Shown here one piece after another: positions 53,221 to 63,202 of a DNA stretch of 63,227 nt. The stretch's first letter is position 1. Each line of letters opens with the position of its first letter. The notes beneath the pieces were generated by a model. It did no database searches and had not been told where the DNA came from. It saw only the letters and a list, made by a program, of their open reading frames with translations. The DNA lies in NCBI GenBank assembly GCA_015231705.1, contig JADGBC010000002.1:1-63227 (forward strand), read 5' to 3'. Both the position numbers and the translations under genes were made by a program. The DNA comes from Desulfamplus sp. (GTDB lineage: Bacteria; Desulfobacterota; Desulfobacteria; Desulfobacterales; Desulfobacteraceae).

Positions 53221-55683
53221 TCAAAAAGGAGTGAGAACCATCTCATAAATAGTCTGGACACCTTTATGGGCCTGAAGCATTCCATTATCATCTCTTTTTA
53301 GCACCTCCTGTATAGTGCCTCCTGAGACATCATCCTGAAGAATAAGTCTGGATCTAGGGCCTGTTATCGTGGTGCCGGACATTAATTGATGTTTGACTGT
53401 CACCTCTGTTTTGGGTTTAGTTCGTCCTCCGAACGCTTTAACTGCTTTCTGTTGCAGTCTGATATCTCTGATTTGACTATCAAGGCTATCGATCTGACGC
53501 TGTTTTAAAAGTGTCTTCTCAACAATTACATCCTGCTGCTCAAATGCCTCAAGAATTATTTTTTCCGAAGCACTCATTTTTGACTTGAAGTTCTTAACTG
53601 CCTTAAAAAGCCGTTTGACCTCCTGAATATCTTCGCAAGCCTCTATTTGTGGGAGCTGTTTTTCAATACTTCTAAGTTCTATTTGGGATCGATCCTGAAT
53701 ATAGGCAGCACCGGCAATTCTACCACGTAATATTTTTTCCTCAGACTCAAAACTCAGCAATTCTTCTTGCAGCTCCTTGATAGAATTAGTATGTTTTTGA
53801 ACTCTTTCATCCAGATCGGCAATCATCATCTCAATTATACCTTCGGTTCCAACCTCCAATTTTGATGGAGCAGACTTCTCAGTGCCTATCCTGCCTGCTT
53901 GAACCCCCCTTCTTGCATTAATAAAGGATGAGGAGATCAAACCATTGGCGTTGATACACTGCCCACCAGAAAATAGTTCAGAATCTATTATCTCCTTCTG
54001 CACAATGATGTCTCCCAAGGCTTTTATCCTTGAGTTATTAATATATTGAGCCCTGATTTTTCCCTGTACATTGATAATTTGTGCGTTGATAATACCCGCT
54101 CCAACATCAAGATCTCCTGTCAGATTAATTTGTGCCCCATCTATCGCCTGAACTGTCAGATTGGCACATTTGATCTTGAGTCCAGCCTTGACAGCTCCAT
54201 TGATAACAATATTGCCACTGAAATTAAGATTACCGGTATTGAAATCAACATCTCCTTGAATATGCATTTCAGGAAAAACGGAAACTGTACCCATTATATC
54301 GAGATGGGGCTGACCATCGGCAGTGGCAAAGATCTTAAGTTTATCCTCGGAAAAACGGGTATTAGTGCCTGTACTGAAAAGAGGCTCCTCCAGTGCTAAC
54401 AGATGACCTTCCTTCCCAGGACAACCCACCATAGCGATTGCAGAATCTGATACAGGTTCTTCCAGCTTTGATAACAAAGAGAGTTCTGCCTCTACTATAG
54501 TATTTGACATGATAGATGATATTGGGTTATCTGAAACATCAGCCCCTAAAATTCTGTTTTTAAAAGGAATTTTTTCTGCCAGAAGAGCATCTTTCAACAC
54601 AAACGGCTTATTGCCTCTCTTTAGATGATCACTTTTTCCATCCAGTTTTACCTTAAGGGGGGTGTGATTGTTGTCAAAATAGTATTTGACATGATAATTG
54701 AATTGCAAACCTTCATTTGGCAAGGAGGATGATAACCTGTTCAAAGATGCTTCAGGAAACTCTTTTTGAATTAATTTTGATAGTTCGTATCTGAAAAAAA
54801 GATTTAGAGTATCATGTAATAATCTCCTGTCAGACTCGGCAAGTTCATTTTTTTTGTGTTTAAACGTGCTATCACCATCACTATCAACTCGTTTAAGTTT
54901 AAGATCATTATCAACGCCTTTAAGTTTAAGCACAGCGTCACTGGTATCGTAAATCGCTTTGAGTTTGAATCCACCATCACCAGTGTCATACATCTCATCC
55001 AACTTTACATTACCATCAAAGGCTAAATCTTCTATAAACAGTTTTAGATTACCAGCAACTCTTTTGAACTCCTTGAAGACAGATCCTGAATCAAAAACCC
55101 CTTCTTTGTCTGGCTCAAGATGATATGGATGACCGGAGGTAAGCATCTTGATTGTTTTTTGTTTCTCCCTGATCTTCTGTTCAAACAGCTTTTTTTTCTT
55201 CTTCAGGTTAATGATGATCTCATACATCTGCCGGTTCTGATGCTCTGTCACCTTTTTCAGACTCTCTCTTTTCTGAATCTGCCTGAACTGTTCACACCTT
55301 CTTGAAACCTGAGTCATTAGTTGTTCATCTTCAAACGGAATAGCGATACAACTGTGTATAGCCGCTCTGTTAACGGCGTTGATTAATGCATCCATTTCAG
55401 AAGAATCTGCAAACAGCATCCGTTGTGTATCAGGGGCAATGAATCGAGCATGTTCAAGCAGGTCATCACCATTCATTCTGGGGATTCTATAGGCAGATAT
55501 GACAAGGGCAAATGGTAGATCAACAGAACTCTCAAGTGCAGCGATGGCAGCGTAAGACGAGTTAACCCATCTGACTTCATATCCTGACCGGATCAATAAT
55601 TTCTCGATTCTTTCCCCCATGAGCCTGTCACTCTCTATAACAAGGATTTTTTCGTTTTTACTATCCTGCATTTTCCCCGCCAT
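53221..55683 (-). CDS. Degenerate receiver fused to FapA/DUF342 polymer-forming domain
   Basis: 820 aa. An N-terminal receiver-like domain (about 8-130) in which the phospho-Asp is replaced (VISAYRIP), then a coiled coil, then a segment with Lys/Asp tandem repeats (FKLKAIYD, LKLKGVDND units, about 215-285). The DUF342/FapA region (about 380-810) has the beta-helix repeats (GNIVINGAVKAGLKIKC, GDIIVQKEIIDSELF) and the long coiled coil. FapA proteins act in flagellar or cell-division assembly. ATG at 55683, or alternatively 55671, which has GGCGGGG before it. Five bp after the upstream receiver gene, so co-transcribed. Confidence 0.85.
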   Translation of the reverse strand: MAGKMQDSKNEKILVIESDRLMGERIEKLLIRSGYEVRWVNSSYAAIAALESSVDLPFALVISAYRIPRMNGDDLLEHARFIAPDTQRMLFADSSEMDALINAVNRAAIHSCIAIPFEDEQLMTQVSRRCEQFRQIQKRESLKKVTEHQNRQMYEIIINLKKKKKLFEQKIREKQKTIKMLTSGHPYHLEPDKEGVFDSGSVFKEFKRVAGNLKLFIEDLAFDGNVKLDEMYDTGDGGFKLKAIYDTSDAVLKLKGVDNDLKLKRVDSDGDSTFKHKKNELAESDRRLLHDTLNLFFRYELSKLIQKEFPEASLNRLSSSLPNEGLQFNYHVKYYFDNNHTPLKVKLDGKSDHLKRGNKPFVLKDALLAEKIPFKNRILGADVSDNPISSIMSNTIVEAELSLLSKLEEPVSDSAIAMVGCPGKEGHLLALEEPLFSTGTNTRFSEDKLKIFATADGQPHLDIMGTVSVFPEMHIQGDVDFNTGNLNFSGNIVINGAVKAGLKIKCANLTVQAIDGAQINLTGDLDVGAGIINAQIINVQGKIRAQYINNSRIKALGDIIVQKEIIDSELFSGGQCINANGLISSSFINARRGVQAGRIGTEKSAPSKLEVGTEGIIEMMIADLDERVQKHTNSIKELQEELLSFESEEKILRGRIAGAAYIQDRSQIELRSIEKQLPQIEACEDIQEVKRLFKAVKNFKSKMSASEKIILEAFEQQDVIVEKTLLKQRQIDSLDSQIRDIRLQQKAVKAFGGRTKPKTEVTVKHQLMSGTTITGPRSRLILQDDVSGGTIQEVLKRDDNGMLQAHKGVQTIYEMVLTPF

Positions 55684-55688
55684 TCATC

Positions 55689-56384
55689 TTAACTACTGTG
55701 TTTCAATGCTGTCTTGCGTAAATCGTGTGCAAGTTCATTGAGTAAATCCCCATAAAAACGGTTCATATTTTTAAGATCAATTAAGCCTTCCTCCAGCATC
55801 AACTTTTTAATCCGCTCTCTTTCAGCCTCATTCTCTTTTTTCTGTCTGATTATTAGATTAGATTCGGCAACTATTCTATCATCCAGCTCATTGAGCATCT
55901 TCTCCCGTTTTTTTGCAGATTCATTTAATGTGCGGTTTAGCTCAAACAATTTTATATTCTGCTGTTTGGCAAGAGTAAATAGTCGGGTGTTCTCAAGAGC
56001 AAGTTCATGCTGCTCCAACCCCTCTTTGATAAATGCCAGAAAATCTTTATTATTCCAGGGTTTGGCAATATATTTATGGATTGCCCCCTTGTTGACAGCA
56101 TCGATCATGGTATGGATATTTGTATTGCCTGTTATTAAAAAACGAATTGCATCAGGTGCAATTGAAGAAGCTTTTTCAAAAAATTCTGTACCACTTATTT
56201 CCGGCATACCCTGATCCGCAATGATCAGGGAAAATTGGGTTAGATTGTCCCTGATCTCCTTCAACCCCTCTTTCGCGTCTGATACATACATTGATTTGAC
56301 CGAAATTTTACTAAGCAGCTTAGTAATAATATTGCCAACTTCAGCCTCATCGTCAACAATCAGGACTATATGGTCTTTATTCAT
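55689..56384 (-). CDS. Single-domain response regulator with coiled-coil tail
   Basis: 231 aa from the ATG at 56384 (MNKDHIVLIVDDEAEVG). Complete receiver domain: DD pair, phospho-Asp in IIADQGMPE, Lys in YIAKPW. The C-terminal 100 residues form a long charged coiled coil without a recognised output domain. Directly upstream of, and 5 bp from, the REC-FapA gene, so it may control that protein through coiled-coil contact. Confidence 0.88.
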   Translation of the reverse strand: MNKDHIVLIVDDEAEVGNIITKLLSKISVKSMYVSDAKEGLKEIRDNLTQFSLIIADQGMPEISGTEFFEKASSIAPDAIRFLITGNTNIHTMIDAVNKGAIHKYIAKPWNNKDFLAFIKEGLEQHELALENTRLFTLAKQQNIKLFELNRTLNESAKKREKMLNELDDRIVAESNLIIRQKKENEAERERIKKLMLEEGLIDLKNMNRFYGDLLNELAHDLRKTALKHSS

Positions 56385-56404
56385 AATTTTACAGAAATCC
56401 TCAT

Positions 56405-56668
56405 GGAGCACTTAAATAACCGCTGACATATCTTGCCGCAAGTCCGAGTGAACGCAGGCATGCTATCTCAAATATGGGCAAAATCCTGACAAGCTCCCCT
56501 TTTGATATCAAAGGCAGTCTCCACCGAAGTGGTGGTGGCGGAAGGATCATACTTGAACTCTTTAAAAATCCTCTCGGTCAAATCAAGAGCGGCTTTGAGA
56601 ATCGGCACTCCATGCTCAAACAGATCCTTTGCCCACAGAGCAAACTGTTCTGCGGTAAATAATATCAA
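56405..56668 (-). pseudogene. Frameshifted transglutaminase-like protein fragment
   Basis: Frame one gives LDLTERIFKEFKYDPSATTT then a RRG-CQDFAH-like core (KRGACQDFAHI), including the catalytic Cys of transglutaminase-like proteins, and stops at TGA. A +1 shift restores the family sequence: IACLRSLGLAARYVSGYL. Both ends of the usual 290-residue protein are missing, including the catalytic His/Asp. A decayed remnant next to the receiver genes. Confidence 0.7.
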
Positions 56669-56886
56669 ATTTGTCAGACTGTTCAGGTTATTTGTAATAA
56701 TTATATATGATTATACCATACTCCATATAACCAATAATACCCAAAATTTTTTTTCAATAAATTATATTGACAAAGAAAAACATGAGTGCTTTATCAATGC
56801 GGTCAGGCAATGTTTATAACAAAGTTATGCAGATGCCAATGATATCTTTTTTTATCTTTTTTCATCTTTATTCAAGGAGACCAAAA

Positions 56887-59325
56887 ATGATTTCTTTTAT
56901 AAACAAAAGCCTTACACTAAAAATACTTACCATTCTTATTTCCATTCTGGTTCTATCATTTGCAGGTCTCTCGTTTGTTACTGTAAAAGTTCAGACATCC
57001 TTGCTGGAAGATGTTATCGCAACTGTTGATGTCAGATTGAAAAAAACAGGCAGCCAAACAGAAAAACAGTTCTCTGCCCTTGAGGCAGATCTTACAGAAT
57101 CTCTTGACAGCATGAAGCAGCAGGTGGTTTCCAATATTTCAGAATCCACTGAAAAAGCCATCACAAAAGAGGAAATAGAGTTAAAAAAAGGGATGGACGG
57201 CATACTTACCACCAATGCCAGAATAATAGCCGATCTACTCCATAAAATTGCCCAACCCCTTCTTATGGAAGAAAAATTTACAGAGGTGAAGAAATTTGCC
57301 TCCACTGTAACCGAATCTGATGAGGTTATATATGCCATTTTTCTTGATGCCGAAGGAAATCCACTTGTAGATTACGTGGATTATGTAGATGACCGTATTG
57401 ATAAGTATCTTCAACAAGGACAAGGAAGCAGCGATGTTCAGATTGTCCTTGCTGAATCAATAAAAGATCCAACAGTATTAGTTCATGAAAAAGAGCTTAA
57501 ATATTTTGGCATACCCAAGGGAAAAATTGTGGTCTGCGTTGCAAGAGATGCTGTTGAAAAGGAGATCAAGGCTCTTGAATCAAGGTTTGATCTTTACAAA
57601 ACAAGCAATGCCGACAGCATATCAAATATTATAAATACTCAGTCATCAAATGTGCTAAGCGGTATTCAGGCTGATCTTAAATCTGTTCACGCCAACAATT
57701 CCGGTGCGATTGTTGAAACTGCCGATCTTCTTAAAAATTCCATTAAGACTGTTAATACCGATATCACCAAGATAATAGTGCTTATCGGGGCTTTGTGCAG
57801 TGTGCTGATTCTGTTTTGCACAGCACTTCTGTTTAAATTTGTAATACTTAATCCCATAAAAGAGATATCTTTGGGCCTTAAGGATACGGCCGAGGGGGAA
57901 GGAGATCTTACCAAACGACTTCAAGTCAAAAGAACTGACGAAATTGGCGTACTTGCAGGCTGGTTCAATGCCTTTATTACCAGAATGAACAATATAATTG
58001 TGGATATAAGCCAGAACGCCCAGACTGTAACCGCCGCTTCGGCTGAAGTTTTATCTGTTGCAGAGCAGATGTCAGAGGATGCTGACGATCTTTCAATGAG
58101 GGCAAATACAGTAGCCGCGGCCTCCGAGGAGATGAGCAGCAATATGAGCTCTGTGGCTGCGGCAAGCGAACAGTCATCAACAAATCTAAGTATTGTCGCC
58201 ATGTCAGCAAATGAGATGAAATCCACACTAAATGAGGTTGCACAGAGCTGTTCTCGGGCCAGAATTATATCGGAAAATGCATCGGCAAGTGTTGAAAGTG
58301 CAACAAAAAAGGTAAACCTGCTTGGAGAGGCTGCAAGAGACATATCAAAAATCACTGAAGTCATTACTGAAATTGCTGCACAGACCAACCTTCTTGCCCT
58401 TAACGCCACTATTGAAGCTGCAAGAGCCGGAGAGGCAGGCAAAGGTTTTGCCGTTGTTGCAAATGAAATTAAAGCCCTGGCAACCCAGACCACAAAGGCG
58501 ACCCATGATATCAGAAACAAGGTTGGTGGAATCCAGAGCTCAACAGATGACACAGTATCTGAAGTTGGCAACATTTCCCAGGTGATAAGTGAGGTAAACG
58601 ATATTGTGGCAGCAATTGCCGCAGCAATTGAAGAGCAGTCATCAGCCGCAACTGAAGTTTCAGACAATATTCAGCAGGCATCACAGGGCATTGCAGAGGT
58701 CAACGAGAATGTGGCACAGACATCAGAGGTCTCTGTAGATATCGCAAAAGATATTCATGTGGTGCACAATGTAGCAGAAACCATGTCTCAAAAGAGCGGC
58801 CAGATGAATCTTAGTGCTCAGGATCTCTCTGATCTTGCCTATAAACTCAGGGATATGATCAGCGTATTCAAAGTCTCGACAGATCATCTGGATAAAAAAG
58901 AACAAGAGCAGACAAAATCATTTGATTTGATAACATGGGGTCCAAAATTTGCCACAGGTATTGATGAGATAGACAAGCAGCACAAAGAGCTTATCCGAAT
59001 GATCAACGAACTGCATAAAGCCATGAAACAGAAAATTGGCATACAGCAATCAGGTGCAATACTGGATGGTCTTGCAGAATATACTGTATATCACTTTGGA
59101 TATGAGGAGAAGCTCTTCAAAAAATACGATTATCCTGAATATAATGAACATAAAAAAATTCATGAAAAACTTGTGGCAACAGTAGTTGCATTTCAAAAGG
59201 ATTTCAAGTCCGGCAAGGCATCTCTGTCTGTTGATCTTATGAATTTTCTGACGCAATGGCTAAAAGATCATATAATGAAATGTGACATGAAATATGCCCC
59301 GTTCTTTAAAAGCAAGGGGTTGTAA
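56887..59325 (+). CDS. Methyl-accepting chemotaxis protein with C-terminal hemerythrin
   Basis: 812 aa from the ATG at 56887, after AAGGAGA. Two membrane helices (about 9-30 and 300-325) enclose a periplasmic sensor; HAMP and signalling hairpin (tip [22 protein letters not shown]) follow. The last 135 residues are a bacteriohemerythrin ([42 protein letters not shown]) with the di-iron His/Glu/Asp ligands, implying oxygen or redox sensing in the cytoplasm. An upstream TTGACA-N17-TTTATC could be a promoter. Stands alone. Confidence 0.93.
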   Translation: MISFINKSLTLKILTILISILVLSFAGLSFVTVKVQTSLLEDVIATVDVRLKKTGSQTEKQFSALEADLTESLDSMKQQVVSNISESTEKAITKEEIELKKGMDGILTTNARIIADLLHKIAQPLLMEEKFTEVKKFASTVTESDEVIYAIFLDAEGNPLVDYVDYVDDRIDKYLQQGQGSSDVQIVLAESIKDPTVLVHEKELKYFGIPKGKIVVCVARDAVEKEIKALESRFDLYKTSNADSISNIINTQSSNVLSGIQADLKSVHANNSGAIVETADLLKNSIKTVNTDITKIIVLIGALCSVLILFCTALLFKFVILNPIKEISLGLKDTAEGEGDLTKRLQVKRTDEIGVLAGWFNAFITRMNNIIVDISQNAQTVTAASAEVLSVAEQMSEDADDLSMRANTVAAASEEMSSNMSSVAAASEQSSTNLSIVAMSANEMKSTLNEVAQSCSRARIISENASASVESATKKVNLLGEAARDISKITEVITEIAAQTNLLALNATIEAARAGEAGKGFAVVANEIKALATQTTKATHDIRNKVGGIQSSTDDTVSEVGNISQVISEVNDIVAAIAAAIEEQSSAATEVSDNIQQASQGIAEVNENVAQTSEVSVDIAKDIHVVHNVAETMSQKSGQMNLSAQDLSDLAYKLRDMISVFKVSTDHLDKKEQEQTKSFDLITWGPKFATGIDEIDKQHKELIRMINELHKAMKQKIGIQQSGAILDGLAEYTVYHFGYEEKLFKKYDYPEYNEHKKIHEKLVATVVAFQKDFKSGKASLSVDLMNFLTQWLKDHIMKCDMKYAPFFKSKGL

Positions 59326-59346
59326 TTTCTGGAAGTCTATCAGAAA

Positions 59347-59413
59347 TGAAACCTTGATGGCCATTATGCGGCCCGCCGAATTACGAAAATTAAAGGGCAT
59401 TTTCATGGTAAAA
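59347..59413 (+). repeat. Dispersed repeat family B, copy B7
   Basis: AAACCTTGATGGCCATTATG ... GGCATTTTCATGGTAAAAA, running to one base before the ATG of the U32 gene, so that gene's translation-initiation region is repeat sequence. Confidence 0.82.
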
Positions 59414-59414
59414 A

Positions 59415-61343
59415 ATGAATTTTCACGCTAAAGACAAACAGATTCCCCTGGAGTTGTTAGCACCTGCTGGAAATAAGGAGATAGGTACGGCAGCAATCGA
59501 CCACGGTGCAGATGCTGTGTATATTGGATCTCCCCGATTTAGTGCACGCAAAAATGCAGGGAACAGCCTAAGCGATATATCCAAACTGATAGATTATGCC
59601 CATCTTTTCAAGGCAAGAGTCTATCTTGCACTTAATACGATCCTTAATGATTCAGAAATCACAGATGCCCTGAAGATTATCAAACAGGCTTACGATGCCG
59701 GAGCTGACGGGCTTATTCTTCAAGATACAGCTCTTCTGGAAACAGACCTTCCTCCGATCCCGATAATTGCAAGTACCCAGATGCACAATACTACATTTGA
59801 AAAAGTGAAATTTCTTCAAGATGCCGGGTTTAGCAGAGTAATTCTTGCAAGGGAGTTAACTCTCCAGGAGATACAAAAAATTCATGACAACACAGATGTA
59901 GAGATTGAATGCTTTGTGCATGGTGCCTTATGCGTCTCTTACAGCGGTCAATGCTATCTAAGTCATGCTGTTTTTGGCAGAAGCGGCAACAGGGGAGTCT
60001 GTGCCCAGCCTTGTCGCCTTAAATACACCTTGAAAGATGGAAAAGGAAGGGATGTTATCTCCAATAAACATCTTTTATCGTTAAAAGATCTCTGTCTGAT
60101 AGACCATATTAAAGATTTGGCACAAGCAGGTATTACCTCTTTTAAAATAGAGGGGCGTTATAAAGACATGGCTTATGTTAAGAATGTTGTTGGAGCCTAT
60201 CGTCAGGCTATTGACAATTTTATCGAGACGCATGAGGGCTACAGGCGACAAAGTTCCGGAACAACTAAATTTCACTTCGTTCCTGACATTCAAAAGACCT
60301 TTAATCGCGGCTATACAAAATATTTTCTTTTGGGCACCAAAGAGGCTGAACGTCAAGCCGCAATAGATACACCAAAATCCATAGGAGCTGAAGCAGGCAA
60401 AATAAGCCATGTAGAAAAAGATTGCTTTAAAATTGAGGGCAAAGCCATCTATAACGGTGATGGAATGTGCTTTATCTCCAGGGCCGGAGAGCTAAAAGGC
60501 TTCAAGGTAGAGCAGATTAAAGATGGATGGATATTTCCTAACGATATGAATGGTTTGTCTGTGGGGCTAATACTTTTTAGAAATCACGATCATCAATTTC
60601 TAAAACTTATGGGCAAAAAAACTGCTGAACGTCGAATAGGGGTATCTATGAAATTTGACCAGACAGCCACACAGATACATCTTGCTGTCACTGATGAAGA
60701 TGGCTTTATGGTCAACTCAAGAGTGCCTGTTGCCTATGAAGAGGCAAAACAACCGGAAGACGTCAGAAAGAGGATTCAATCGCAACTGACAAGCACAGGA
60801 AATAGCATTTTTGAAGTTATAAAATTCTCAATTGAAACTTCAAATCCTGGTTTTTTACCGGTCAGTCTTCTAAACAGCTTGAGGCGAAATGCCCTTGAAG
60901 AGCTTGCTATATCAAGAAAACAGGACTATGCGGCACAAAAAGACAATGCTTTACAAAAAAGCTCAATCAAGAGAGATTCAATCCCCATTTATCCTGAAAA
61001 GAATCTCAATTATCAAGCAAATGTCTTTAACAGGCATGCTAAAAAATTTTATGAGAAACATGGTGCCAAAGTGTTGGAAGAGGCATTTGAAACCGGCCTT
61101 ACCTCCTCAAACAGGATACTTATGACTACCAGATACTGTATTCGCCGAGAATTAGGAGCTTGTTTGAAAACAGGGAGGAACCAGAAAACATACGAAAAGA
61201 AAACTGATAAAACAGAGAAGAGTAATTTAAAAATAAATTTTCTGAAAATCGACCCTCCGCTGACCTTGACAGATGGAAAACATAACTACAGACTCCTGTT
61301 TGATTGCGAACAATGCCAGATGCATGTTGTTTTGGAAAGTTGA
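59415..61343 (+). CDS. U32-family peptidase/RlhA-like RNA-modification protein
   Basis: 642 aa. LLAPAGN near the N terminus, then ECFVHGALCVSYSGQCYLS and GNRGVCAQPCR, the family Cys cluster that probably binds iron-sulfur. Relatives (RlhA/YegQ) are needed for 23S rRNA hydroxylation, while others are called collagenases. A C-terminal extension has further Cys pairs (YCIRRELGAC, FDCEQC). A Ser/Lys/Gln-rich insertion lies near residues 500-535. The start codon directly follows a family B repeat and has no ribosome-binding site; the first residues (MNFHAK) look repeat-derived. Confidence 0.88.
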   Translation: MNFHAKDKQIPLELLAPAGNKEIGTAAIDHGADAVYIGSPRFSARKNAGNSLSDISKLIDYAHLFKARVYLALNTILNDSEITDALKIIKQAYDAGADGLILQDTALLETDLPPIPIIASTQMHNTTFEKVKFLQDAGFSRVILARELTLQEIQKIHDNTDVEIECFVHGALCVSYSGQCYLSHAVFGRSGNRGVCAQPCRLKYTLKDGKGRDVISNKHLLSLKDLCLIDHIKDLAQAGITSFKIEGRYKDMAYVKNVVGAYRQAIDNFIETHEGYRRQSSGTTKFHFVPDIQKTFNRGYTKYFLLGTKEAERQAAIDTPKSIGAEAGKISHVEKDCFKIEGKAIYNGDGMCFISRAGELKGFKVEQIKDGWIFPNDMNGLSVGLILFRNHDHQFLKLMGKKTAERRIGVSMKFDQTATQIHLAVTDEDGFMVNSRVPVAYEEAKQPEDVRKRIQSQLTSTGNSIFEVIKFSIETSNPGFLPVSLLNSLRRNALEELAISRKQDYAAQKDNALQKSSIKRDSIPIYPEKNLNYQANVFNRHAKKFYEKHGAKVLEEAFETGLTSSNRILMTTRYCIRRELGACLKTGRNQKTYEKKTDKTEKSNLKINFLKIDPPLTLTDGKHNYRLLFDCEQCQMHVVLES

Positions 61344-61494
61344 CTGTCAATGTGACAATACCATTAAGAACTGACTTTCAGACTAAACTTGATGAATCAG
61401 GAGTCAAAATGGTCTTGTGAGAACTTTGGTTAGAAAATGGCAACCATCGAATGAAGAATGAGAATCAGTCAGCGAGTAACAGCAGGATTTTAAA

Positions 61495-62778
61495 TCAAAA
61501 GGGAATTTTAATTGTAAGCAGAGGTATATTTCGACGGCTGCTTTTTTGTTGCTGCTGATCATCGTAACAGGGTGCATTGCTATATGAGCTACCATGACCA
61601 ACATCAGGATTGTTCCTGATACTGTATATACCATTGTGACCAAGATCAGGATTCTTCCTGATACTGTCAATAGAGTTTATGATAATAGTCTTGTTGTATT
61701 TATGAGCACTCGATATTCCACCATAAATACTGCCACCGTAAAATCCTGATCCCACAAAGCCTATCAATCCGCCCAATGCCTCATTGCCATCTTCAAAGGA
61801 TTCAACTGCAGCCAGCACAAATGCACTGTTGAGCAAAAAAGCTACAACTGCATCCCTGTAACGGTTGCAGTAGGCAAATCCACCACCAGGAATCACCGAA
61901 GCAATAGCTGCAACTAAAGGATTTTTTTTGTTTTGATCCATAAAGTCAACAGTTCTTGATATCTCATTTTCAAGATTATCGGCTTTATATACATCTCTGC
62001 CCTCTGGTGTCATTTTTTTGATGTACTCAATTGCCTGTGTCAGTGCCTGTTGAGCCTCTTTGTAAGATGTATGGCTATCTTGAGCTCTTGCAAGATATAT
62101 CCAGACAAGAGCATAATAAGCTCTGTCCTCTTCTGCCGGATCGTCGTTGAGCATAATAAAATTTTGAAGAACCATCTGGGCTGACGCATCCCGTTTCACG
62201 GCAAGAAATGTGGCACTCAACATGAAAAAAGCCTCTGTACCCAAGGTGTCATCATCCAAGAGATCATCGTCATTAACGGCAGTGATGTTACCAGTAGATA
62301 TAAAATCTTCAGAAACGTTGTATCTACTTGATGAATATCCATTTGCATAATCAGAATTGTCAGAAAACAGCTCAGACAAATCTTTGAAAATAGTCAGAGC
62401 CTCTTCATATCTCTTTGCATGAAATAGAGCGACACCTTTTTTAAAGGTAGCCTCTTTTACCCGCTTGTCCTTTGGGAAAAAATAGATAAAACGATTGAAC
62501 TCAACAATAGCGGTCTGAAAATCCTGCTGCTCAAACCTGTCTATGGCATATTGATACTGCATATCGGAATTTATCGTAATTGTGGATTCACATCTTCCGG
62601 AATCTGGCAACAAAAGAACAGACAAGAATAAAACATGCCAAAACAGGCAAACAGAAGAGGCAAAACGGATTTTTATGTGAAAGTCTTTTAAAATAGCTGA
62701 ATTGCTGAGGCTTTCATTGTTCGTTGTGGCCGAGAGCAATACCCCGCTCAGGCCGTGTCGGTTATCTGGAAGAATCAT
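61495..62778 (-). CDS. TPR-containing secreted/membrane protein, N terminus disturbed by repeat
   Basis: About 427 aa if translation starts at the ATG at 62778. Signal peptide region IRFASSVCLFWHVLFLSVLL, then TPR-like helices (about 75-250; QYAIDRFEQQDFQTAIVEFN) and two hydrophobic helices (about 295-360) with Gly-rich GGFAYCNRYRDAVVAF. The C-terminal 60 residues contain two SIR-NPD-GH repeats. The natural signal peptide seems to lack an ATG: repeat A9 fuses to it as CACATAAAAATCCG, where AUA stands in place of AUG. It overlaps the yidD stop by 17 bp, so may be translated through the repeat. Often paired with yidD in relatives. Confidence 0.7.
   Translation of the reverse strand: MILPDNRHGLSGVLLSATTNNESLSNSAILKDFHIKIRFASSVCLFWHVLFLSVLLLPDSGRCESTITINSDMQYQYAIDRFEQQDFQTAIVEFNRFIYFFPKDKRVKEATFKKGVALFHAKRYEEALTIFKDLSELFSDNSDYANGYSSSRYNVSEDFISTGNITAVNDDDLLDDDTLGTEAFFMLSATFLAVKRDASAQMVLQNFIMLNDDPAEEDRAYYALVWIYLARAQDSHTSYKEAQQALTQAIEYIKKMTPEGRDVYKADNLENEISRTVDFMDQNKKNPLVAAIASVIPGGGFAYCNRYRDAVVAFLLNSAFVLAAVESFEDGNEALGGLIGFVGSGFYGGSIYGGISSAHKYNKTIIINSIDSIRKNPDLGHNGIYSIRNNPDVGHGSSYSNAPCYDDQQQQKSSRRNIPLLTIKIPF
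62672..62765 (-). repeat. Dispersed repeat family A at a gene boundary, copy A9
   Basis: TTTATGTGAAAGTCTTTTAA ... GGCTTTCATTGTTCGTTGTG ... GCTCAGGCCGTGTCGGTTAT; inverted orientation. It supplies the TAA stop of yidD and the sequence fused to the TPR protein (TTNNESLSNSAILKDFHIK). Confidence 0.88.
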
Positions 62779-63202
62779 GGGGATACCACCAAAAGTCATT
62801 TGCATCGAGAGGATCAAAAATCAGGACTTTTCTTTGTGAACCATCTTTTCCATTTGACACAACAGATGGAGAGAAACTTCTCTCATCCCTGCCGCACCTT
62901 ATCAGACGGTCGCAAGTCATGATCCACCCCATAAAAAGACCGTGTTTTGTAAAAGCCTCCTGCCCATATTTTGAGCATGAAGGAGACATGCCGCAGCGAT
63001 CGCCATCAGCAGGGGAGATCACGTCTCTGTAAAGTTGAAAAAATAGATTCGTATTCTTATTTTTTAAAGGATTCCCAACTATATCTGTCCCAGAGCCAAC
63101 TGATATAATAGGTTCGGCTGATACTGATAATTGATCAATCATTAGTATCATAACAACGGTTAATAACCTAAAAATAAGATGTCTATAACTCCTGAGTAAC
63201 AC
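62762..63202 (-). CDS. yidD: YidD-like membrane protein insertion factor
   Basis: 146 aa. GTG start with AGAGGTGG upstream. The core (FFQLYRDVISPADGDRC, PSCSKYG, KHGLFMGWIMTCDRLIRCG) matches YidD, which assists membrane protein insertion by YidC. An N-terminal signal-type segment (about residues 11-29) is longer than in short YidD proteins, as in the Desulfobacterota variants with an export signal. The last codons and the stop are at the boundary of repeat A9. The upstream start of this transcript is outside the window. Confidence 0.85.
   Translation of the reverse strand: MLLRSYRHLIFRLLTVVMILMIDQLSVSAEPIISVGSGTDIVGNPLKNKNTNLFFQLYRDVISPADGDRCGMSPSCSKYGQEAFTKHGLFMGWIMTCDRLIRCGRDERSFSPSVVSNGKDGSQRKVLIFDPLDANDFWWYPHDSSR

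Noticed and set aside
57921-58667. Long open frame antisense to the hemerythrin chemoreceptor
   Set aside because: Alanine/serine-rich frame produced by the conserved signalling domain on the other strand; no independent start signal.
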